A stretch of DNA of 64,000 bases. It comes from Cyclospora cayetanensis (Eukaryota > Apicomplexa > Conoidasida > Eucoccidiorida > Eimeriidae). Made by a program: the position numbers and the translations under genes. The notes beneath the pieces were generated by a model. The model saw only the letters and a program-made list of their open reading frames with translations. It made no database searches and was not told where the DNA came from. How positions within the stretch are numbered: the stretch's first letter is position 1; every line of letters starts with the position of its first letter. This document shows, one piece after another, positions 56,804 through 64,000 of the stretch. The stretch lies in assembly GCF_002999335.1 (NCBI RefSeq), contig NW_020312136.1:186001-250000 (forward strand), in the 5' to 3' direction.

Positions 56804-57166
56804 ATGGACCCAGAAGAGAGACGCCAGGTCGATGGGGAAGCGATAAAGGGCTTCCTTCCCTTTGCTGAGGCTGAAATAGGTATGAAGAATAGCCACAGCA
56901 ATAAAGGGACAATTGCTGTGACACATTACAATTCTCGTTCGAGGCAAATTTGTCAAGTTTTAAACTTGATATCTTTGCAAAGCATGTGTAATTGGCAACG
57001 CTTTCCAGAATCTCAAAGAGTGGACGTCGGCAACCTCCAAGTTCCGCAGGAGAGTGTTGGGGTGCTTGTGAGCTTTAAACGATGAAGATGGAATTACTTC
57101 GCGCCTGTGGCCCTCCTTTCAGGGGTATACGCACAGGTTTTGGAGCTCGTTCGTGTTGTGGGCTAA
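56804..57166 (+). CDS. candidate very small two-exon protein
   Basis: Exon 56804-56879 (MDPEERRQVDGEAIKGFLPF) ends at a good donor (AATAG/GTATGA). An acceptor CTTTCAG at 57122 rejoins in phase to VYAQVLELVRVVG and a stop, giving 39 aa. Composition and splice phase are convincing for a real exon pair, but more exons may exist. No family recognised. Confidence 0.35.
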
Positions 57167-57464
57167 ACTAGACTGAGAGGCTTCCCTCTACACTAGTTAT
57201 GTATTATTAGGAACTCTTAAACAATTGAGAAACTGGAATGGCTATCTTTTGTCTTATATCCTGAACAGCTGTTTTAGCTGGGTACACGGCGATGTAGTGT
57301 GGTGGGCATACGCGCTAGACGCTATGTGAAGCTAGCTCAAAATGCTCGGAGTGCTTCGAGGGTTCAGCTACGCGCACGCTGTCTGACCCTCTCCTCTCAT
57401 GTCGAAAACCTTGAGGGACACGGACAGGGAGGGAGTGAACTCTTTTACGAAGCACTGACTAACC
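57167..57464. other. short gap
   Basis: Only a + frame 57299-57526 of chance-like composition. Confidence 0.35.
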
Positions 57465-57758
57465 CTAGTAAGTCTGTATCAAGTATAGTGTCAAGAGCCT
57501 CTCAAATGGGTCGTTACAGTTGGTAGCACTGCATGGTTTGATAGCCCTCTCCCACTCATCCATCCTTCGTGGCCACAGCAGTGGCATGTCAAACTTCCCC
57601 ACAGCAGATGTCTCGATTTGATTACGCCGTTTGTTGATATAGCAATCAAACTTTTTGCCACAGTGCAGGAGAAAATAATTCTGCCAAGAATCAACATGAT
57701 GGCACAATGCCTGTTGGAGAGGCAGAGGCTGGCCTGCAGGCTGGTGTGAATGCAGCAA
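57465..57758 (-). CDS. candidate exon, hypothetical
   Basis: The part from an acceptor at 57681 (CTTGGCAG) to 57465 encodes about 70 aa of ordinary composition (NYFLLHCGKKFDCYINKRR, MPLLWPRRMDEWERAIKPC). It has paired Cys that could suggest a small mitochondrial or Cys-motif protein; that is speculation. No start exon fixed, though an ATG at 57784 opens nearby. Confidence 0.3.
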   Translation of the reverse strand: MLHSHQPAGQPLPLQQALCHHVDSWQNYFLLHCGKKFDCYINKRRNQIETSAVGKFDMPLLWPRRMDEWERAIKPCSATNCNDPFERLLTLYLIQTY

Positions 57759-57784
57759 CTCCGTACATCGTAGAAAGGCATCAT

Positions 57785-58245
57785 TTGGCAGCCGACAAAA
57801 GTCTTAATAGATCCTTGATTGAGGTTGTGCCGAACAGCACTATGGCATCCTAAAAGATGAGCAAGTGCTTGAATATTACTTGAGCTGGTTTAGGGATTCC
57901 TCGCTCTGTGCTATACAAATAGATGAATCTTGTTTTTCTTCTCGCATGTGAGCTAGATAGGTAAGCAATTCAAAAGAAAGCTATCTGCGTGCATGGATCA
58001 ATGCACTCCCTTAATACAAACCCTAACTCTTCGGCGCATGCCGAGATCAGCCCAATGGCAGCAAGCTTTGGGATAATTCAGGTTTTTTGTGGGGAATTCT
58101 ACTGATAGATCAAAATATCGAGATGCATAGGACTCTGCTTCCCAAAAGTCGTAAGGTTGCTGCATTTAGCTGCTTTATCAAAGGCTCATCCAGGGCCTGC
58201 TCCCACTGTCGTTAGGTGATCGCAAGATGCCCTGCAACTGAGCGA
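57785..58245. other. intergenic, nothing recognised
   Basis: No frame longer than about 50 codons and no repeat seen. Confidence 0.4.
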
Positions 58246-58599
58246 TTACACAACCGACCACCGGGGCTTTTGCAAACGGTGAACCGCTTGGGGTTTGAAA
58301 AGCAAATAAATGCAAGTTGCGCGCTGTAAGTTGACGTAGGAAGAGCTACGTTGAAATGGTGAACTTTTGTATGTCGCGGATGTATCAACCGGCCCTAGTC
58401 CACAGTTGAGGATGAACAAGAAAATAAAAAACACAGAGTCTGCCCCACTAAGCATATACAGACCGTTCCCCAACAATGAATCTGCTCCAATTGAAGGGAT
58501 TTGGGTCATGTTGCCCGCAATGCATAGAGTCAGCCGAAGAAACAACAGCAATGAGTACAGCGGAGGCATAATGCACGGCGATAAAAGAGAACGCATCAT
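58246..58599 (-). CDS. hypothetical protein with two hydrophobic segments
   Basis: A 117-codon frame starts MMRSLLSPC with a signal-like stretch (LYSLLLFLRLTLCIAG), then IPSIGADSLLGNGLYMLSG and a hydrophobic VFFIFLFILNCGLG. The last third looks non-coding. It could be a short membrane protein or one exon of a longer one. No family recognised. Confidence 0.35.
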   Translation of the reverse strand: MMRSLLSPCIMPPLYSLLLFLRLTLCIAGNMTQIPSIGADSLLGNGLYMLSGADSVFFIFLFILNCGLGPVDTSATYKSSPFQRSSSYVNLQRATCIYLLFKPQAVHRLQKPRWSVV

Positions 58600-58954
58600 G
58601 GCAACGGAAGGCCTCCTCGTAGGCTACAAAGGGGGCCTACCGAAGATCTAGGCGCAGCTGGAGACCTGCCACGGAATACAAGTGTGCTGATTTTAATTTG
58701 CATTAAGGATTCAGAATTGCTAGCGCTACTGCTAATAAGAGGCGGTAGTAGTATCCGGTCAGACGGCGCGAAAATGCAATCTACCGGTTCCCTCGTTAGT
58801 GCGCTCTCTAAGAGTCGTGCTTGTTGTGGCAGAATGCAAGGTTTGGCATGCCTAATGCGGCTCATCTCTGCTTAGATTGGTGTTTGGGTCCTATCAGCAT
58901 GGTTCGTGACTTCTGTGCGAGGGCTATGCACCACGATGCATTCCTAAGCATGCT
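58600..58954. other. intergenic
   Basis: A - frame at 58596-58865 has no domain. It may include the 5' limit of the retroelement relic. Confidence 0.35.
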
Positions 58955-60893
58955 GTGGATGGCCTAGTGGTAGGCGCATATGCGGTCAAAGCTCTGCGCT
59001 GTGAAGGCGAGTCTGTCAAGAAGCATTTCATAAATCAGACCCTGTTCTCATTAACAACGCTCATGCCATCTGTGAAAGGCAAGGTAGAGTGGGCTCAACA
59101 AAGGAAAGCCAAAATCTACACACGGGTGGCTCAACGGACCACCAATTGAAGACAACTCAACGCATGTGTCCCATCTTTAAGGCTCTGAAACGAGTATTGC
59201 GCTGAATAACTTTTTTGAACGCCCAGTTGAGGTACAGCACAGATACACAAATATGAAGGACGCGTTCGCGGATGTGCTAACTAATGGCGAACTGTCAGCA
59301 GGCTGGCCGCTTGCTGATCTTTTAGCGCATCGTGCTGAGCCAAGCTCTTGGCCAGCCTTGAGCTATGTTCCGCCTTATCGGGAGCCCCCACAGCATAAAG
59401 CCAAGATTGAAGGCCATGTCCATGATTTTCTTGAAAGCGCAAAGTGCAAAACTCGACTAGCTCCTTTGGTATAACTTGACGTAGGTACCGAAAAAAGACG
59501 GACGCAAAGGCATGTGCGTTAACATTTAGCTCCTGAATATGATCACTGTAAAGCAGAACTTCCGATGCATCACATTGTCCAAGTTCTTAGTCAACCCCAG
59601 GGCTCAACAGTCTGCTCAACATTTGACTTGGCAAACGCTTTCTTGCAAATCCTCACTTTTCTAGAGGCCTGGAACAAAATGGCGTTCCAAACCTGCACTC
59701 ACAAGCTTGAGTATACGTGCATGCAGCATGGACTTGCTGAAGCTCTAACTTGACTGCAGCGGCAAGCTAATAGGGATTTGTGAGCTTTTCAAGGTACGGA
59801 TGGCTGTCCACATCGGTGACGTATTAGTAGACAGCCGAAACATTAAAGAGAGCCAAAAGCACCTGTGGGGTGCGTCCCAGATGTGGGAGAGCAAGCAGTG
59901 ACATACAAAGACACGCAGGCGGTTGTATTACATGCGAGCCATCATGTTTCTGCAATACTACGCTCCAGCTGCAGGATTTCAGCGAGACCCAGCAAAAATT
60001 GAAGTTGACAAGGCATGGGCTTTACCTTGACTTAATCGCAAGGAAATTGCGGAGCTCTGCGTGCTTGCAATCAATTACCAAAATTTTTGCTCTTGGTTTT
60101 GCTCGAATCGCTGCATCTTTGATTACTTTACCTGAGGAAGCGCAATTTACGACCTCGAAAGTGGAGGCTGATGACATCGGAAGGGCGCTTTTCGGCCACC
60201 TTACAACTATTCTGGTACTCGCGCTGCCCGACTGCAAGTGCAATTTGTTCCTAAAGACCGATGGTGAAGGAGGGGGGAGTGGTATACTCTTCGCACGGGC
60301 TACGGCTATGAAGAATATCAAATTAGTGCTTGCTATTCTCCTCGCCTCACCGAAACCAAGCAGAGGAATAAAGTCAGGAAGATCTACATAGGGTGGTGTG
60401 GGGCGTGAGAGAATGCCAGCACTGTTTTGGTGGTCATGAATATCCTGCTCAGACCGACAATCTGTCTTTACTGTACCTTGTGAAGACTTTTTAAGACTTT
60501 AGTATTCCTAGAGTTGTCCATTGGCTTGGGTGTCCCCTGCTTCATGATTCTATGTCAAGTGCATCTGCAACATGATGGGCGACTCGTTTCCGCAATGCTT
60601 CAGCGGCTTATTATTACGCATCAAGACCATATTTGTCTTTAACAATTCATTGTTTCCATACAAGCTGAGTGGGTCGTATGCTTATTTCATTGATGCATCC
60701 TCCATCACTGCGGCAAACTTGCTTTTGTTCCTTAATTTCTTCGTGGACTTTGGCGCCCAGACAAGTGAGTTTTGTCAAAGTGCAGGAACCACACCGAGCT
60801 TTAAAGGTGCTGGATTCGCCTATAGAGTGTTGTGGGCATGCTAGACAGCAAATTCTTAGCGAAGTAGAGTGGACGTCTAACCTCGGCAGCTGA
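58955..60893 (+). mobile_element. decayed Ty3/gypsy retrotransposon pol relic
   Basis: The + strand carries pol domains in the normal order, broken by frameshifts and stops. The pre-palm piece is at 59253-59474 (YREPPQHKAKIEGHVHDFL). VPKKDGRKGMCVN follows at about 59485, then stops. The palm is at 59565-59753 (GSTVCSTFDLANAFLQI, KMAFQT, YTCMQHGLAEA). An RNase H-like piece lies at about 60170-60310 (ALPDCKCNLFLKTDGEGGGSGILF). An integrase-like piece lies at about 60669-60760 (SYAYFIDASSITAAN). The palm's catalytic YxDD box is not readable as such. No flanking LTRs were recognised. It is certainly inactive. The frame at 58955-59149 may be upstream pol or gag sequence. Confidence 0.8.
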
Positions 60894-63736
60894 TGTAGGA
60901 GCAGTTGCCGGCCTTGCTGCCTGCAGGAGGACTTTCGACTCTCTCGCGTTAACGCTAGTTGCTATAAAAGGAAGCTTTTTCGTCTTTGCGACTGCGTTCC
61001 CCAGGCGCTGCTTTGCCGAAAAATAGCTAGCATCATCTATGAGTACTGCTAGAAACCTTACCAGTTGCTATTGTCAAGATTCCCTACACGAGAAGTTATG
61101 CGCAGGCACAAGTGTGTTCTCTCGGCATTTTTCTGCATACCTTTTTTGAGGTTATGAAGCCGATTATGCTAAACGCATCAAATGCACTGGCATGAATAGA
61201 CTGCTCATCGAGGCACGAAGGCTCTGCTGAACTAGTTTGTTCTTTGATTCCTGTACGCACCTACGTGCCTTCTGTTTTCTCGGAGTAAGAGCCTTGACAC
61301 ACTTCAGCTTTCGACGACAGCAAACCATCGCGCCTCTGCCGCCGTGTTGGTTTGGTCCGTCTTGCGTTTTTGGCCAGTGTGTGTATCTCTCTTCTATCAC
61401 TGTCTACCGGTTGATGCACACTTTGACTCTCATCTGCACTGAATTCCCCGTTTCTGGCTGCCTTCGGAGTGGCGGGAAGGCGAAAACATTTCTACTGTCC
61501 TGTTCGCAGTGGTCCTTGACGAGCGGGTAGGGAACACCAGGGCATGGACTTTGAAATGATGAATGGGAGTGAGATGCAGTTACCCAAGCTACAGGTGAAC
61601 ACGTTCTACTACACTTGTAATAGCTAAGTCAAGATTCGTTTATTGGTTTGCTTGCTCATGTCTCTTATTTTCCTGAAATGCATTGTTAGCTCAGTACAAG
61701 AAGACACAGTGCTGAGTGAGTGCTCGCTCGATAGGATAAGGAACATACCTTATAGGGTGAAGCTACGCGCACCCAATGTGTCCCACTTTCCTCGTACCGT
61801 GACTCTGAGGGGAGACGGCAGAGAGAAAATGGCATGTTTTTCAAAATAATACTTGATAGCTTTCTATTACGTTTGAATCGAGTCTGCAGCAAAGTGTCTC
61901 TAGGGAGAACTCGAATGAAGCGTTAGAGTTAGTGCGCTTGCCCCGTCCAGCGTGTACGATGGAGAAATGCTGCGGATCTCAAAATTTCGCACCTAGTATG
62001 CCTCTAGGAGCAGTAATAATTGGTGAGCTAAAGAGGCTGATATTCGATTATTTGTTAGTTCTCATGATCCTCAGTTTCTGTTAACGCACGCGAAACGGAA
62101 TCTGAAGTCCCCTAGGAGTTCGGGGCAATTCAGGCAAGAAAGTTCTTCAGTACAGTTCAAGGCAAGCCCGATGCCCTAAACACTCTAATAGTGTAAGTAT
62201 TGGGTCTCTATATGTTGGTTTTGAAAAGGGTGACTGATGAGGATGTTTTTATTCCTGAGCCGCCAGTCGTGGCTCGAAATGTGCGCTAGTACAGCTAAGA
62301 TATAAGAACAACTTAAATGCTCTGAAAGCCACCTCAGATGCTGACATATACATATCTAAATGCTAAACTAACTCTGAAAATTCGGTAGAGTCTTGCTGCA
62401 GAACTTTTTAGTGAAGCCGCAACCTGGCGCTCATCGCCTGAAAGCCGGATAGCGGCGAACAGCGCTGCCGAATCGATGCCGCCAATGCCTTACACAGGAC
62501 CTTGGTGCTACTCTGTTTCATTTTATTTAAGCTACCAAGATTAACGAGTAAATTTATATTGATTAAGCTCTTCTGTTTTGCTTAACACCAGTCCTTCGTG
62601 TGCATCACCTTTCCCAGGCATGGTGCCGACTGAAACAGCAAGGAAACGAACCGCCGCCGTTAGCTTCTCACAGCGAGGGAATTTCCAGTTCCCTTTATCT
62701 AAAACATTGCACTAGACTGCTTTATCCGTTGGGGTCTTCTGGCTTACTTTAGCAGGTTGGCGTCAGCTAGCTTTGTTTCGGCTGCATTGCAAGCACGGTG
62801 TGTTGGAACAATTCTCCTCCCCCTAAATCCTTGATGCCACTACCAGAAAGAACGATGGAGAAAGAGAGCAGCAAAGCGGCATTGTCGATGGGATTTGCAG
62901 GGAAGCCTTCGAGATGCCAACGGGAAGGTCTCGCCCATAAGCGCCCAGGCATGTTGGGGGGCGCACAGGTACCAGGAGCAGCGGGAATGTGCACTGGCCG
63001 TATTTCCGAGTTAGCGCTGCATACGCGAAAACGCACGGATTGGTGCCAGAAAGATGGTAGGTACGTTCGGGAGCTGACGAAGAGTTCAGGGCAGGGAGTT
63101 CCGCCGCCTGTGCTCCAGAGCCAAAAAAAGAGTCAGCTGCGTTACTGCGGGATGCAGCCAGAGGACCAGCGTCAGCATTTTCAAACCAGGTGGAAACCTA
63201 TTGACGGAAAGATGGCCTTCTGCACAGGAAGGCGGGGAGGCAGCGCCACCGTGGAGTGTGACTATGAGCACATTGATAGAGAAAACACATACCATACCTG
63301 GAAGCGGATGGGTAACACCCACTTGCATACAGGATCACACCTCCAGGTCGGCCATCTTCTACATTTTAGTTTCAACATGTACTTTCATGTATGAAGCGTG
63401 AAACTGATACTGCTGATCCCGAGATATGCATGCCCATGCAATACGGTGATAAGATGCATCATTTAACCAATTAGCGCACAAACTACCGTCCAGTGTTCAC
63501 TTATAGACTCAGACACTTGTGAATGGAGTTGGCGTCATCAGAAGAGGAGATACAATGCAGCCGAATGCATTGGTGCACTCCATTATTCCTAAATGTCTTG
63601 ATTGGCAACTGGATAGATAGTTTTCTGTAAATGCGTAGCTATATCCTCATGTGCAGTCGTAGAGCTGTTTCTACGAAGGGACCAGAGTTGTCGTGAATAT
63701 TGCCTCGTGTCTGCATTCTGTGCAATAACTCTGCAG
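60894..63736. other. gene-poor stretch left of the right-edge gene
   Basis: Nothing firmly supported. Weak candidates are a signal-like start at 61658 (MSLIFLKCIVSSVQ) followed by a donor, and a - strand GGIDSA-containing stretch near 62490. Frames at 61237-61530 and 63201-63401 look like chance. Confidence 0.35.
62855..63056 (+). CDS. candidate first exon, hypothetical
   Basis: ATG 62855 opens a basic, Gly/Ala-rich frame (MEKESSKAALSMGFAGKPSR) that reaches a good donor (AAAGATG/GTAGGT) at 63056. It could be the start of the right-edge gene or a separate gene. No family recognised. Confidence 0.25.
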
Positions 63737-63979
63737 TTTGATCGTTTTCTGACTGTTGAGGAGTCGGCTAAGAGGAGCGATCGTCTGCCAGATGTCAAAA
63801 ATAGAAATCCTCCGGCTGCCAATCCAGATGGCCCCTTTGAAAAACCACGGAGCGATGGAGGAAACTTGGACAGGACCTTTGTTCCGAGGGAAGACGCAGT
63901 ACGCAGCGACGACTTCTCGCACGCTGCCAAACGGAACCTCGCACTGAAGAGCAGCCACCTACAGCTCTCTACACTACAC
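63737..63979 (+). CDS. internal exon of a gene continuing beyond the right edge
   Basis: Between an acceptor (AACTCTGCAG) and a donor (CTACAC/GTAAGA) there is an 81-codon frame with no stop. It is hydrophilic and disordered-looking (FDRFLTVEESAKRSDRLPD, PDGPFEKPRSDGGN, FVPREDAVRSDDFSHAAKRN). It has no start codon of its own, so it is an internal or partial exon. No family recognised. Confidence 0.5.
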
Positions 63980-64000
63980 GTAAGACCTTTTTACCTTTTC

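Noticed and set aside
58950..59030. tRNA-like A-box pattern (GGCCTAGTGGTAGGCGC)
   Set aside because: No matching B box (GGTTCGANTCC) or cloverleaf arms follow at the right distance.
62470..62500. An 18-nt identity with the ATP-loop region of the asparagine synthetase-like gene, reading GGIDSA on the - strand
   Set aside because: Flanking sequence does not extend the similarity; most likely coincidence or a short conserved-looking chance match rather than a pseudogene.
1..64000. CRISPR arrays, operons, bacterial promoters or prophage
   Set aside because: The window is eukaryotic nuclear DNA with spliced genes; no array of regularly spaced short repeats was seen.

Overview
This is a stretch of nuclear DNA from an apicomplexan parasite, most likely an eimeriid coccidian. 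Cyclospora fits best; Eimeria is less likely because the window lacks the long CAG/homopolymeric amino-acid repeat tracts typical of Eimeria genes. This placement is inference. It rests on two CPW-WPC repeat proteins (an apicomplexan-type secreted family), a single-strand DNA-binding protein with an apicoplast-style leader, dense short phase-consistent introns, mixed base composition and decayed Ty3/gypsy retrotransposon pieces. There is no operon structure, and no rRNA or tRNA gene was recognised.

Layout: 1-1.2 kb is the right part of a Pro/Gln-rich + strand gene. 1.95-5.8 kb (-) is a ten-exon PARN-type deadenylase. 6.67-6.97 kb is a ~128-bp tandem repeat. 7.65-10.1 kb (-) is NAE1 (NEDD8-activating enzyme regulatory subunit), head-to-head with DCN1 (+, 10.97-11.84 kb), so two enzymes of cullin neddylation share an upstream region. 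12.8-14.7 kb (-) holds CPW-WPC repeats plus a secreted ORF with a 105-bp tandem duplication. 15.4 kb (-) is a FOR20/CEP20-like centriolar protein. 17.5-18.2 kb (+) is a two-RRM PABP-like protein. 18.65-20.3 kb (-) is an asparagine synthetase-like protein whose glutaminase half looks intact but whose synthetase motifs are altered. 20.6-25.9 kb is gene-poor with a decayed integrase.

25.9-28.2 kb (-) is a five-exon secreted single-pass membrane protein of unknown family. 29.8-31.2 kb (-) is the spliceosomal CWC2/RBM22-type protein. 31.7-34.1 kb is gene-poor with retroelement scraps. 34.2-35.7 kb (+) is a probably myristoylated HAD-family protein. 36.1-37.6 kb (-) is a TPM/MOLO1-domain secreted membrane protein. 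38.1-40.2 kb (-) is an eight-exon DHHC palmitoyltransferase. 41.3-44.2 kb (+) is a mitochondrial OXA1/YidC insertase with a perfect 54-bp palindrome in an intron. 44.5-45.9 kb (-) is the organellar SSB. 48.6-50.3 kb (+) is an SFM1-type SPOUT protein methyltransferase. 51.7-53.75 kb (-) is a second CPW-WPC gene. 55-56.3 kb (+) is TRAX. 58.9-60.9 kb (+) is a heavily broken Ty3/gypsy pol relic. The right edge (63.74-63.98 kb, +) carries one exon of a gene that continues outside.

Most genes are unrelated housekeeping functions. The meaningful pairings are NAE1/DCN1 (neddylation) and PARN, CWC2, TRAX and the PABP-like protein (all RNA metabolism, though not clustered). Exon models were made by hand from splice consensus plus conservation of reading phase. 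For PARN, NAE1, DHHC, OXA1, SSB, the 25.9-28.2 kb gene and the HAD gene every junction is phase-consistent; for SFM1 one junction region, and for TPM and the first CPW-WPC gene some internal exons, remain unresolved.
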